Of a DNA stretch of 64,000 nt, positions 55,801-64,000 are shown one piece after another (position 1 is the first letter of the stretch; the number at the start of each line of letters is the position of its first letter). The position numbers and the translations under genes are program-made. The notes beneath the pieces are model-generated. The model was not told the origin of the DNA. It worked only from the letters and a program-made list of their open reading frames with translations, and did not search any database. The DNA is from Actinomycetospora lemnae (GTDB lineage: Bacteria > Actinomycetota > Actinomycetes > Mycobacteriales > Pseudonocardiaceae): NCBI RefSeq assembly GCF_028737315.1, contig NZ_JAQZAO010000001.1, forward strand, positions 558,001 to 622,000, given 5' to 3'.

Positions 55801-57925
55801 AGGCCCGGAACTGCTCCACCACGCCCGCCACGGACTCGCCGGTCAGCTCGTCCAGGGTCACGACGGCGCCGCCGGCGACGCGGGCCACGCGGCCCGCGAG
55901 CCCGAGGCGCACCGGACCCGACTCGCAGTCGACGACCACCGTGCTCATGCTCGCCCCGCGCCCGGCCGCCCCGGCGTCGCGGGCGAGGCCCCGCGCGGCG
56001 TCGAGGGCGGCGTCCAGGCCGCCCGACGCCGTCGCGCGCCCGTCGGTGAGCAGCACGAGCAGCCCGCGGCGGCGCGGGTCGCGGGTGCGCTCGGTGCGCA
56101 GGACCGCGCGCGCGGTGCGCAGGCCGTCGGCGAGCGGGGTGCGCCCGCCGGTGCGCAGGTCGTGCAGGCGCGCGTGGGCGGCGTGCACCGACGTCGTGGG
56201 CGGCAGGGCCACCGTCGCCGACGCGCCCCGGAACGTCACGACGCCGACGCGGTCGCGGCGCTGGTAGGCGTCGCGCAGCAGGGCGGCGACGGCACCGGTC
56301 ACCGCGGACATCCGCCGGCGTGCCGCCATCGACCCCGATGCATCGACGCAGAACAGGACGAGGTTGCCCTCCCGGCCTTCCCGCACGGCGTGGCGCAGGT
56401 CCTCACGCGCCACGCGCGCGCCCCGCCCCGCCGCGGCGAGCACCGTGGCCGGCACGTGCAGGGTCGTGTCGCCCCGCGCCTCGGGGACGGCGCGCACCAC
56501 CCGGCCCTGGCGCCCCCGTGCCCGCGAGCGGCGGCCCGGCGCCCCCGCTCCGGTGCCGCGGACCTCGAACCGCCGGGCCCGCAGCCGCGTCCGCGCCGGC
56601 GCGCCCACGGGAACCCCGGCGGGTTCCGGCTCGGGCGCCCGCTCCGAGGACCCGTTCGACGAGCCCTCCGACGAGCCCCCCGACGAGCCCTCCGACGACC
56701 CCGGCGACGTCCCGTCCGACGACCCCGCCCCGCTCGGTGGCGGGCTCGGCGCACCGCCGCCCGGTCCCCCACCCCCGTCGTCCGGCCCCTCCGGCCCGTC
56801 GGGGCCGCCGTCGCCGGGGCCGCCGTCGTCGGGGCCGCCACCGTCGGGGCCCTCGGGCGGCTCGGGGCCCTCCGGCGGCTCCGGTCCTGACTCCGTCTCC
56901 GGCTCGGTCTCCTGCGCCGCCTCGTCCGCCCGCTGCATCGCCTCGTCGAGCTCGTCCTCGCCGAGGTGGGGCTCGTCGAACGGGTCCCGGCGGCGCCGGT
57001 GGGGCAGGGCCAGGCGGGCGGCGGCGCGCACGTCGGTGGCGTCGACGGCGTCGGCCCCGCGCCAGGCGGCGTGGGCGACGGCGGTCCGGGCGAGCACGAC
57101 GTCGGCGCGCATGCCGTCGACCTCGACCTCCGCGCACAGCGCCGCGATCCGCACGAGCTCGGCGTCGGGCAGGGCGACCGCACCGAGACGGGACCGCGCC
57201 GCCACCAGCCGCGCCCGCAGCGCGTCCTCGTCGCCGGCGTAGCGCCCCGCGAACCCGGCGGGGTCCGCGTCGTGCGCCAGGCGCCGGCGCACGACCTCGG
57301 TCCGCTCGGCGACGTCGCGCGAGGCGGTGACGTGCACGGTGAGCCCGAAGCGGTCGAGGAGCTGCGGGCGCAGCTCGCCCTCCTCCGGGTTCATGGTCCC
57401 GACCAGCAGGAACGACGCGGGGTGTGTCAGCGAGACACCGTCGCGCTCGACGGTCGCGCGGCCCGTGGCGGCGGCGTCGAGCAGGAGGTCGACGAGGTGG
57501 TCGTGCAGGAGGTTGACCTCGTCGACGTAGAGCAGCCCCCGGTGGGCGGCGGCGAGCAGGCCGGGGCGCACGGTGGCGCGGCCGTGGGCGAGGACCTCCT
57601 CGAGGTCCAGCGACCCGATCACCCGGTCCTCGGAGGCACCGACGGGCAGCTCGACGAGGCGGACGGGGCGGCGCTCACGGGGTGCGTCGGCGGGGAAGGG
57701 GCCGTCGGGGCTCTCCTCGCCGGCGGCGGTGTCGACCGAGAAGCGGTCCCCGACGACGACCTCCACCGGCGGCAGCAGCGTCGCGAGCGCCCGCACGATC
57801 GTCGTCTTCGCCGTGCCCTTCTCCCCGCGCACCAGCACGCCGCCGATGCCCGGGTCGACCGCGGTGAGCATGAGGGCCAGTCGCAGGTCCTCGTGGCCGA
57901 CCACGGCCGAGAACGGGAAGGCCAC
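55796..57925 (-). CDS. ChlI-ChlD fusion metal chelatase (putative cobaltochelatase subunit)
   Basis: 709 residues from GTG 57925. N-terminal AAA+ domain: [16 protein letters not shown] (Walker A, about 34-49), [15 protein letters not shown] (Walker B) and [21 protein letters not shown] (sensor). The central part (about 345-440) is an acidic then Gly/Pro/Ser-rich linker. The C-terminal VWA domain has [15 protein letters not shown] (MIDAS DxSxS), [11 protein letters not shown] and [12 protein letters not shown]. Corresponds to Rv2850c. Position next to cobO-cobB makes cobalt insertion with a CobN-like subunit more likely than magnesium insertion. Confidence 0.88.
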   Translation of the reverse strand: MAFPFSAVVGHEDLRLALMLTAVDPGIGGVLVRGEKGTAKTTIVRALATLLPPVEVVVGDRFSVDTAAGEESPDGPFPADAPRERRPVRLVELPVGASEDRVIGSLDLEEVLAHGRATVRPGLLAAAHRGLLYVDEVNLLHDHLVDLLLDAAATGRATVERDGVSLTHPASFLLVGTMNPEEGELRPQLLDRFGLTVHVTASRDVAERTEVVRRRLAHDADPAGFAGRYAGDEDALRARLVAARSRLGAVALPDAELVRIAALCAEVEVDGMRADVVLARTAVAHAAWRGADAVDATDVRAAARLALPHRRRRDPFDEPHLGEDELDEAMQRADEAAQETEPETESGPEPPEGPEPPEGPDGGGPDDGGPGDGGPDGPEGPDDGGGGPGGGAPSPPPSGAGSSDGTSPGSSEGSSGGSSEGSSNGSSERAPEPEPAGVPVGAPARTRLRARRFEVRGTGAGAPGRRSRARGRQGRVVRAVPEARGDTTLHVPATVLAAAGRGARVAREDLRHAVREGREGNLVLFCVDASGSMAARRRMSAVTGAVAALLRDAYQRRDRVGVVTFRGASATVALPPTTSVHAAHARLHDLRTGGRTPLADGLRTARAVLRTERTRDPRRRGLLVLLTDGRATASGGLDAALDAARGLARDAGAAGRGASMSTVVVDCESGPVRLGLAGRVARVAGGAVVTLDELTGESVAGVVEQFRAS

Positions 57926-57969
57926 GTCGGGGGCTCCTGACGGGTTCGGGGGGGGGAGACGGCCGGCCG

Positions 57970-57975
57970 ACCCTA
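57970..57975 (-). promoter_or_regulatory. Candidate -10 box (TAGGGT) for the chelatase gene
   Basis: TAGGGT on the minus strand about 45 bases before the GTG at 57925. No cobalamin riboswitch was recognised in this leader. Confidence 0.35.
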
Positions 57976-58027
57976 ACCCACTACATCTGAGCGACCGCTG
58001 AGATGAACGCGACCCCGGGATCCGCGG

Positions 58028-58069
58028 AGCGGGACCCGGACCCGGGGGCAGGTGGGTCCGGGTCCCGCT
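58028..58069. terminator. Terminator hairpin after the protease gene
   Basis: AGCGGGACCCGGACCC (58028-58043) pairs with GGGTCCGGGTCCCGCT (58054-58069), 16 bp perfect, 10-base loop, 50 bases past the protease stop. Confidence 0.8.
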
Positions 58070-58119
58070 TCCGTCTCGTCGGACCGGTCTGCCCTCCGGT
58101 CCGGACGTCCGGCGAGCCC

Positions 58120-58992
58120 TCAGGCGAGCTGCGCGCGCAGCAGGTCGCTCACCGCCGCGACCCGCACGTAGTAGCCGGGGCGCCCGGCGCGGGCGCAGCC
58201 GTCGCCGAAGGACGTGACCCCGATGAGCTTGCCGGCGGCGACGAGCGGGCCGCCCGAGTCGCCCTGGCAGGAGTCGACGCCGCCCTGGTCGAACCCGGCG
58301 CAGGTCAGGCGGCGCGGGTCGAAGCTGCGGTCGCCGGCGCGGCAGTAGTCGTCGCCGCGCATCGGCACGGTCGCGGTCAGCAGGTAGCGCGAGGGGGTGG
58401 CGTTCTCGGCGGTCGCGCCCCAGCCGTAGACCTGGGCGGCGCGCCCGTCCTCGTAGAGCGCCTCGTCGCCGGCGCCGGCGAGCGGCAGCGGGGTGCGGGC
58501 GCTCGGGGTGTCGAGCGTCAGCACGGCGAGGTCCGTGCCCCGGCCGACACCCTCGAACTCGGGGCTGACCCACACCGACCGGACGCCCGCGGTCTCCCCG
58601 GCCGCCGACTGCTTGTCGTCGCGGCCCGCGACGACCCGGACCTTGTCGGGCGTGGTCGCGGCCATGCAGTGCGCGGCGGTGAGCACCTTGGTCGGCGCGA
58701 CGAGCGTGCCGCCGCAGAACTGGAAGCCCGCGGCGTCGGTGAGGAACACGGCCCACGGGTGCTCGTCGGTGGTCGCCCGCGCTCCGCCGACCACCCGCGT
58801 CCCGGCGTCGACGACGACCGTGCCCCCGTCGCCGCTGCCGTCCCCACCGGGCGTGACCTCGCCCGCCCGCGCGGTCCCGACGGCCCCGGCGGCGCCGGCG
58901 AGCGCGAGCAGGAAGGCCACCCCCAGGAGCGCGAGCGCCCGTCCGCTTGCGGCGGCCCACACCGCCGACCCCTCGCGCACGCCGTTCGTCAT
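58120..58992 (-). CDS. Secreted trypsin-like serine protease (S1A)
   Basis: 290 residues. A signal peptide is clear (hydrophobic 20-40, cleavage likely after GTARA). The mature enzyme begins [19 protein letters not shown], an activation site of trypsinogen type. Catalytic triad: TAAHC (His), GTDLAVLTL (Asp) and SCQGDSGGP (Ser). Asp in DSCQGDSGG six residues before Ser gives trypsin-like P1 Arg/Lys preference. Cys pairs FCGG/AAHC, DYC/TCAG and DSC/DGC suggest three disulfides. ATG 58992. Confidence 0.93.
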   Translation of the reverse strand: MTNGVREGSAVWAAASGRALALLGVAFLLALAGAAGAVGTARAGEVTPGGDGSGDGGTVVVDAGTRVVGGARATTDEHPWAVFLTDAAGFQFCGGTLVAPTKVLTAAHCMAATTPDKVRVVAGRDDKQSAAGETAGVRSVWVSPEFEGVGRGTDLAVLTLDTPSARTPLPLAGAGDEALYEDGRAAQVYGWGATAENATPSRYLLTATVPMRGDDYCRAGDRSFDPRRLTCAGFDQGGVDSCQGDSGGPLVAAGKLIGVTSFGDGCARAGRPGYYVRVAAVSDLLRAQLA

Positions 58993-59336
58993 CCGGTCCG
59001 CCCCTCCGCTCGATCGACCGTCCGGCGTGCTCCCGGTGGGCCGTTCAGCTCAGCGGTCAGCTGCCTTCGGCGGGAGACGACAGCAGCCGCGGCGCCGCCG
59101 GACAAGGCGGACGCGGGCAGGTTCGCCCCGCCGAGCGACGACGAACGGTCGATTTCTGTCGGTAAACGACACCGTCGGGTGGTCGCCCGGCCGACGAGCG
59201 GTCGACGATCAGCGACGAACGGACACCACGGCGACCGCCCGTCGTACCGACTCCGCGCGGTGGCGGGTGGTGGCGAGGTGGGTGAGGCGGGACCAGCCGG
59301 CCCGCGACCTCATCGAGGGCGCACTACCGTGGGGGC
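58993..59336. promoter_or_regulatory. Divergent regulatory region of protease and mtr
   Basis: 344 bases without a gene. It contains three imperfect direct repeats GACGA(A/G)CGG(T/A)C at 59140, 59193 and 59214 (the last two 21 bases apart), an inverted repeat TGTCG-gtaaa-CGACA (59157-59171) in a locally A/T-richer stretch, and the mtr -10 box TACCGT (59325-59330). Confidence 0.45.
59325..59330 (+). promoter_or_regulatory. Leaderless -10 box (TACCGT) of mtr
   Basis: TACCGT plus six bases, then GTG 59337; the same arrangement as sdhC. Confidence 0.5.
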
Positions 59337-60722
59337 GTGCCCCACCACGACCTCGTCATCATCGGCACCGGGTCCGGCAACACCATCCCGGACGAGCGGT
59401 TCGCCGACACGGACGTGGCGATCGTCGAGCACGGCGTCTACGGCGGGACGTGTCTCAACGTGGGCTGCATCCCGACGAAGATGTACGTCTACGCGGCCGA
59501 CGTCGCCGAGACGATCCGGCACGCCGGCACCTACGGCGTCGACGCGAGCATCGACAAGATCCGGTGGGCCGACATCCGCGACCGGGTCTTCGGCCGCATC
59601 GACCCGATCTCGGCGGGCGGGCAGCGCTACCGGCAGCACGAGCAGCCGAACACCACGGTCTACCTGGGCCACGCGCGCTTCACCGGCGACCGCACCCTCG
59701 ACGTGGCGCCGACCGACGGCGGCCCGCCGGTGACGATCACCGGCGACCGGGTCGTCGTCGCCGCCGGCGCCCGCCCCGGCATCCCGGAGATCATCGCCTC
59801 GAGCGGCGTGGCGTTCCACACCTCCGACGACGTCATGCGCCTCGACGAGGTCCCGCGCCGCCTGACGATCATCGGCGGCGGCTACATCGCCGCCGAGTTC
59901 GCGCACGTCTTCTCCGCGCTGGGCGCCGAGGTCACCATCGCCACCCGCGGGCCGGCGCTGCTGCGCGAGCAGGACGAGGAGATCTCCGGGCGCTTCACCG
60001 AGCTCGCCGCCCGGCGCTGGACCGTGCTGCTCGAGGCCTCGCCCACCGCCCCGCCCGAGCAGCGGGGAGACGGCACGATCGTCGTGCACTGCCGCCACGG
60101 CGCGATCGAGAGCGACGCCCTGCTCGTCGCGACCGGCCGCATCCCCAACAGCGACCGCCTCGACGCCGCAGCCGGCGGGCTCGCGCTGCACCCCGACGGC
60201 CGCATCGTCGTCGACGAGCAGCAGCGCACCACCGCTCCCGGCGTCTGGGCCCTCGGTGACGTCAGCTCCGAGTACCAGCTCAAGCACGTCGCCAACCACG
60301 AGGCCGCCGTCGTCCGGCACAACCTGCTCCACCCCGACGAGCCGCGGCGCACGAACAATGCGCACGTCCCGTCCGCGGTGTTCACCGACCCGCAGATCGC
60401 GTCCATCGGCCTGCGCGAGCAGGACTGCCGCGACCGCGGCATCCCCTACGTCACCAAGGTCCAGCGCTACGGCGACGTCGCCTTCGGCTGGGCGATGGAG
60501 GACACCACCGGCGTCGTCAAGCTCGTCGCGAGCCCCGACGGCACGCTGCTGGGCGCCCACCTCATGGGCCCCGAGGCGTCGTCGCTGATCCAGCCGCTGA
60601 TCCAGGCGATCACGTTCGGCCTCGACGCCCGGACCATGGCCGAGAAGCAGTACTGGATCCACCCGGCCCTGCCCGAGGTGATCGAGAACGCCCTGCTCGG
60701 ACTCCCGCTGGCCGAACGCTAG
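59337..60722 (+). CDS. mtr: Mycothione reductase
   Basis: 461 residues. FAD enzyme that reduces mycothiol disulfide with NADPH. Motifs: LVIIGTGSGNTIPDE (FAD), the redox pair in GGTCLNVGCIPTK (Cys 39 and 44), GGGYIAAEFAHVFSALG (NADPH), ALGDVSSEYQLKHVANHEA and C-terminal HPALPEVIE with the catalytic His-Glu. SGNTIPDERF and CLNVGCIPTKMYVYAADVA separate it from glutathione or lipoamide reductases. Matches Rv2855. Leaderless start. Confidence 0.95.
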   Translation: MPHHDLVIIGTGSGNTIPDERFADTDVAIVEHGVYGGTCLNVGCIPTKMYVYAADVAETIRHAGTYGVDASIDKIRWADIRDRVFGRIDPISAGGQRYRQHEQPNTTVYLGHARFTGDRTLDVAPTDGGPPVTITGDRVVVAAGARPGIPEIIASSGVAFHTSDDVMRLDEVPRRLTIIGGGYIAAEFAHVFSALGAEVTIATRGPALLREQDEEISGRFTELAARRWTVLLEASPTAPPEQRGDGTIVVHCRHGAIESDALLVATGRIPNSDRLDAAAGGLALHPDGRIVVDEQQRTTAPGVWALGDVSSEYQLKHVANHEAAVVRHNLLHPDEPRRTNNAHVPSAVFTDPQIASIGLREQDCRDRGIPYVTKVQRYGDVAFGWAMEDTTGVVKLVASPDGTLLGAHLMGPEASSLIQPLIQAITFGLDARTMAEKQYWIHPALPEVIENALLGLPLAER

Positions 60723-62371
60723 GGCGCCCCGAGGGGCACCGTCCGCCAGCGGGCGTCGAGCGCGTCCGGGCGGTGGGTGACGAGCAGGACGGCGCGGTCC
60801 AGCCCGGCGAGGTGGTCGAGCAGCCGGGCGGCGAGCGGCCCGTCGAGGTGCGCGGTCGGCTCGTCGAGCAGCAGCAGCGGGGCCGGGGTGAGCAGCGCGC
60901 GGGCCGTACCGACGCGGGCGCGCTCCCCGGCCGACAGGCGCGACCCGCCCTCGCCCACCCAGCCGTCGAGCCCGGGCGCGTCGAGCAGGGCGTCGAGCCC
61001 GACGGCGCCGAGGGCCGCGGCGAGCTCGGCGTCGGTGGCGTCGGGACGGCCCAGACGCAGGTTGGCGGCGACGCTGCTCCCGAGCAGCGCGGGCGCTTGC
61101 GGCACCCACGCCGAGACCGCCCGCACGTCGGCGAGGGCGAGCTCGCGCAGGTCGGTGCCGCCGAGCGTGACCGTCCCGGTGTCGGGGTCGCGGGCGCGCA
61201 GGGCGAGGGCGAGCACGCTGCTCTTGCCGGCGCCGCTGGGCCCGGTGAGCGCGACCTTCTCGCCGGCCCCCACGGTGAGGTCGAGCCCGGCGAGCGCGGG
61301 CGCGGGCGCGCCCGGGTAGGTGAGCGAGACCCCGCGCAACCGCAGCGTCGGGTCGGCCGGCCGTGGGCTCGGGGCGGGCGGATCGGTGACGGCGGGGCGC
61401 CGCGCCTCGAGGTCGGCGACCCGTCCGGCGGCGGCGCGCACGCCCTCGCCCGCGGCGTACGCCGCGCCCAGCCCGCCGACCGCCTCGAACGCGCCCAGGA
61501 CGCCCAGCGCGGTGGCGGCGAGCAGCACCGGGTCGGTGGCGCCCGTCGTCACGTCCCACCCGACCAGCCACAGCGCCGCGAGCAGCCCGAGCGCGGGGAC
61601 GCCCTCGCGCAGCGCGGTCGTCGCCGCGGTGAGCCGCGCGGAGGTCCGCTCGGCGGCGGCCTGCTCGTCCAGGTGCGCCTCGAGGACCCGGCGCGCGGTG
61701 GCGCCGCCGTCTCCGGTGGCGTGGTCGGCCAGCCCGCGGACGAGGTCGAGCAGGTCGGCCCCGAACGCGGCGTCCGCGCGCGCCGCGGCGACCGACGCGT
61801 GCCGCCCGGCCCGCCGGGCGAGGACGGGCACGGCGACCCCGAGCACGACGAGCAGCAGGGCGAGGACCGCCGCGAGCGCCGGTGAGACCAGCGCGGTGAG
61901 CACGACGGCCACGGTGCCCGCCAGCCCGGCGACGACGGCGGGCGCGACGAGGCGCACGAACACGCCCTGCAGCTCGTCGACGTCGGTGCGGATCCGGGCG
62001 AGGAGGTCCCCACCGCGGGACCCGGTGAGCGCCGCGGGGGCGAGCGGGACCAGGGCGGCGAGCAGCCCGGCGCGCAGCCGCCCGACCAGCCGCAGCGTCA
62101 GGTCGTGGGTCACCAGGCGCTCGACGTAGCGCAGCGCGGGGCGGGCCACCCCGAACAGGCGGACCGCAGTGATCAGGGGCAGCAGGACGAAGAGTGTCTC
62201 CGGGCGCCGCGACGCCCCGGTGATCAGCGCCCCGGACGCGGCCAGGAGGCCCGCCCCGCACAGGACCACGAGCGCGCCGAGCACCACGGCCAGGGCCGCC
62301 CGCCGGCGCGGCAGGAGCCGCAGCACCCCGAGCACCGGGCCACCCCGCCGGCCGGTGAGGTGCGCGGTCAC
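60719..62371 (-). CDS. cydC: Thiol reductant ABC exporter subunit CydC
   Basis: 550 residues. Fused membrane (six segments) and ATPase domains. Exports cysteine/thiols or haem-related reductant needed to assemble cytochrome bd. ATPase: TGPSGAGKSSVLALAL (Walker A), WVPQAPALLGSSVAANL (Q-loop), LSAGERARVGTARALL (signature, SAGE instead of SGGE), PLLLLDEPTAHLD (Walker B), VTHR (His switch). GTG start overlaps cydD stop (GTGA). It converges on mtr with a 4-base overlap of stops. Confidence 0.92.
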   Translation of the reverse strand: MTAHLTGRRGGPVLGVLRLLPRRRAALAVVLGALVVLCGAGLLAASGALITGASRRPETLFVLLPLITAVRLFGVARPALRYVERLVTHDLTLRLVGRLRAGLLAALVPLAPAALTGSRGGDLLARIRTDVDELQGVFVRLVAPAVVAGLAGTVAVVLTALVSPALAAVLALLLVVLGVAVPVLARRAGRHASVAAARADAAFGADLLDLVRGLADHATGDGGATARRVLEAHLDEQAAAERTSARLTAATTALREGVPALGLLAALWLVGWDVTTGATDPVLLAATALGVLGAFEAVGGLGAAYAAGEGVRAAAGRVADLEARRPAVTDPPAPSPRPADPTLRLRGVSLTYPGAPAPALAGLDLTVGAGEKVALTGPSGAGKSSVLALALRARDPDTGTVTLGGTDLRELALADVRAVSAWVPQAPALLGSSVAANLRLGRPDATDAELAAALGAVGLDALLDAPGLDGWVGEGGSRLSAGERARVGTARALLTPAPLLLLDEPTAHLDGPLAARLLDHLAGLDRAVLLVTHRPDALDARWRTVPLGAP

Positions 62372-64000
62372 GCCGCCGCCCGGGGCCGGTCCGGGGCCGC
62401 GACGGTCACGACGCGGTCGTGCAGGGCGAGCGGGGCCTCGCGGTGGGTCACCGTGAGCAGGGTGCGGCCGCGGGCGAGGTCGTCGAGGGCGGCGAGCACG
62501 TCGGCCTCGGTGCCCGCGTCGAGCTGGGCGGTGGGTTCGTCGAGCACGACGAGCGCCGCGTCCTTGACGAACGCGCGCGCCAGCGCGATCCGCAGCCGCT
62601 CCCCGCCCGAGAGGCGGGCGGCGTCCTCGCCGAGCGGGGTGTCGACGCCGCGGGGCAGGCGCGCGACGAAGTGGGCGCCCGCCCGCTCCAGGGCGGTCGC
62701 GACCTCGCCGTCGGTGGCGTCGGGACGCCCGAGCCGCACGTTCTCGGCCACCGTGCCGGGCAGCAGCCAGGGCCGTTCGGGCACGTAGGCGACGCGGGCG
62801 CGCCAGGCGTCGCGGTCGAGCTCGGTCATCGGCACCCCGTCGACGAGCACGGCGCCGGCGTCCGGGTCGCCGAACCCGAGCAGCAGCCGGACCGCGCTCG
62901 TCTTGCCCGCGCCGCTGGGCCCGACGAGCGCGGTGCGCGAGCCCGGCGGCAGCGCGAGGTCGAACCCGTCGAGCACGGCGCGCCCGTCGCGGCGCAGCAC
63001 CACCGCGTCCCATGCCACCGCCGGCACGCCGGGCGCGACGGGCCGTCCGCCGGCGGCGGGACCGGCCCGGTCGAGCAGCGCGAAGAGCCGTTCGGCGGCC
63101 GGGCGGCCCTCCAGCGCCGCGTGGTGGTCGGCGCCGAGCGCGCGCAGCGGCGCGAAGAACTCCGGGGTCAGGAGCAGCACCAGCAGTGCCGTCGCGAACG
63201 GCAGCTGGCCCTCGAACAGCCGCACCCCGACGGTGACGGCCACCAGGGCGGTGCACAGCGTGGCGCCGAACTCGAGGACGAATCCGGACAGGAACGCCGT
63301 GCGCAGCACCCGCATCGTCGCCGCGCGGTAGCGCTCGCCGATGTCGGCGAGCCAGCGGACGCTGCCGCGCGCCCGCCCGGTGGAGACCAGCACCGGCAGC
63401 ACCCCCACGGTGTCGACGAGCAGCGCGCCGAGGCGGCCGAGGGTCTCCCACTGCTCCCGCGACGAGCGCGCCGCCCGCGTCCCGACCAGCCAGAGGAAGA
63501 CCAGCACCAGCCCCCCGCCGAGCACGAGCAGCCCGCCCGCGCCCGGGTCGAGCACCAGCACCGCCGCGGCCACGAGCGGCGGCACGACCGCCGCCGTCAC
63601 GGCGCCGGGCACGAACCGGGCGACGACGCCGTCGAGCTTGGCGACGCCCTCGGTGGCGGTGGTGACGAGCTCGCCGGCGCGCTCGCCCTCGGCGCCCTCC
63701 GGGCCGAGCCGCAGCAGCGCGAGCGCCAGGTCGCGGCGGGCGTCGCGCCGCACCCGGGAGGACGCGCGCGCCGCGAGCAGGTCGCGCAGGCCGACCACCC
63801 CGGCGCGCCCGACCCACGCGGCCAGCGCACCCGCGAGCAGCCCGGCGGCCGAGCCCGGCGTCGCCCGGCCCTCGACGACGCCGACGACCACGGCGGTGAC
63901 CAGCGACCACTGCACGAGCAGCAGGGCCCACACCACCACCGCGAGCGCCACACAGGCGGCGGCGAGCCGGCGCACCGGCGGCAGGCGCAGCAGGCGGGCG
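62368..64000 (-). CDS. cydD: Thiol reductant ABC exporter subunit CydD (5' end cut by window)
   Basis: About 543 residues visible; roughly the first 10-20 residues lie beyond base 64000. Membrane domain with WALLLVQWSLVTAVVVGVVEG, GRLGALLVDTVGVLPVLVSTGRARG and LEFGATLCTALVAVTVGVRLFEG. ATPase domain: VGPSGAGKTSAVRLLLG, YVPERPWLLPGTVAENVRLG, LSGGERLRIALARAFV, ALVVLDEPTAQLD, VTHRE. Heterodimer partner of CydC; cydAB presumably lie to the right. Confidence 0.92.
   Translation of the reverse strand, partial: ARLLRLPPVRRLAAACVALAVVVWALLLVQWSLVTAVVVGVVEGRATPGSAAGLLAGALAAWVGRAGVVGLRDLLAARASSRVRRDARRDLALALLRLGPEGAEGERAGELVTTATEGVAKLDGVVARFVPGAVTAAVVPPLVAAAVLVLDPGAGGLLVLGGGLVLVFLWLVGTRAARSSREQWETLGRLGALLVDTVGVLPVLVSTGRARGSVRWLADIGERYRAATMRVLRTAFLSGFVLEFGATLCTALVAVTVGVRLFEGQLPFATALLVLLLTPEFFAPLRALGADHHAALEGRPAAERLFALLDRAGPAAGGRPVAPGVPAVAWDAVVLRRDGRAVLDGFDLALPPGSRTALVGPSGAGKTSAVRLLLGFGDPDAGAVLVDGVPMTELDRDAWRARVAYVPERPWLLPGTVAENVRLGRPDATDGEVATALERAGAHFVARLPRGVDTPLGEDAARLSGGERLRIALARAFVKDAALVVLDEPTAQLDAGTEADVLAALDDLARGRTLLTVTHREAPLALHDRVVTVAAPDRPRAAA

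Noticed and set aside
55123..57925. Expected cobalamin riboswitch before the corrin genes
   Set aside because: No B12-box-like sequence or multi-stem leader was recognised; only a simple hairpin and a short leader are present.

Overview
The window is about 74% GC. It has dense coding, frequent GTG starts, many 4-base stop/start overlaps and TANNNT-type -10 boxes placed directly at start codons, all typical of a high-GC actinobacterium. Two genes point to mycothiol as the main thiol: mycothione reductase and an MshC/CysRS-like ligase. The order RNase J, thyX, dapB, M16 peptidase (pepR), pnp, rpsO, ribF, truB, MATE, DHH phosphoesterase, rbfA, infB, ylxR, nusA, rimP, a Rv2843/Rv2844-like pair, proS, cobB, cobO, chelatase and mtr matches the Mycobacterium tuberculosis Rv2752c-Rv2855 stretch as I recall it, with gains and losses. 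I infer a member of the Pseudonocardiales (Pseudonocardia/Actinomycetospora-like); the genus is not proven by the sequence.

Layout. 1-5.1 kb: the 3' end of pqqE (PQQ synthesis), an amphi-Trp protein, two consecutive cation-transporter-like membrane proteins with degenerate ion motifs, a glutathione-independent formaldehyde dehydrogenase, and a divergent PAP2-like/NUDIX pair sharing one palindromic promoter. 5.1-10.4 kb: RNase J, a TIGR03085-type protein where mycobacteria carry dapA, thyX, and a ribbon-helix-helix/DUF4097 operon whose start is covered by repeated TGACACC half-sites. 10.4-15 kb: sdhCAB (respiration) opposite a LysR regulator. 15-20.6 kb: YcaQ-like protein, WS/DGAT-like acyltransferase, a MetF-like/beta-carbonic anhydrase pair, GNAT and a membrane protein.

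20.6-41.6 kb: the conserved information-processing block (dapB-pepR-pnp-rpsO; XRE regulator-ribF-truB-ADH; a geranylgeranyl-reductase-like gene; MATE-nrnA-like-rbfA-DUF503; infB-ylxR-nusA-rimP), ending with a Tat/lipoprotein plus DUF4439 pair. 41.6-47.6 kb: an accessory segment splitting the DUF4439 gene from proS. It contains an orphan membrane protein, an SDR, YjbQ, and a ROK regulator facing a HAD-phosphatase/MFS operon, which could form a sugar-phosphate detoxification and efflux module. 47.6-64 kb: proS, a membrane-anchored octad-repeat helix protein, the MshC-like ligase with LapA, a methyltransferase, cobalamin genes (CbiG/CobE-like, cobB, cobO, ChlI-ChlD-type chelatase), a secreted trypsin-like protease, mtr, and cydC plus most of cydD (cytochrome bd assembly exporter).

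No tRNA or rRNA gene, insertion sequence, CRISPR array, integrase or attachment site was recognised. The candidates for something new are the octad-repeat protein, the degenerate transporter pair, the RHH/DUF4097 operon with its operator array, and the ROK-HAD-MFS cassette. All functions are inferred from remembered family motifs; no database search was possible.
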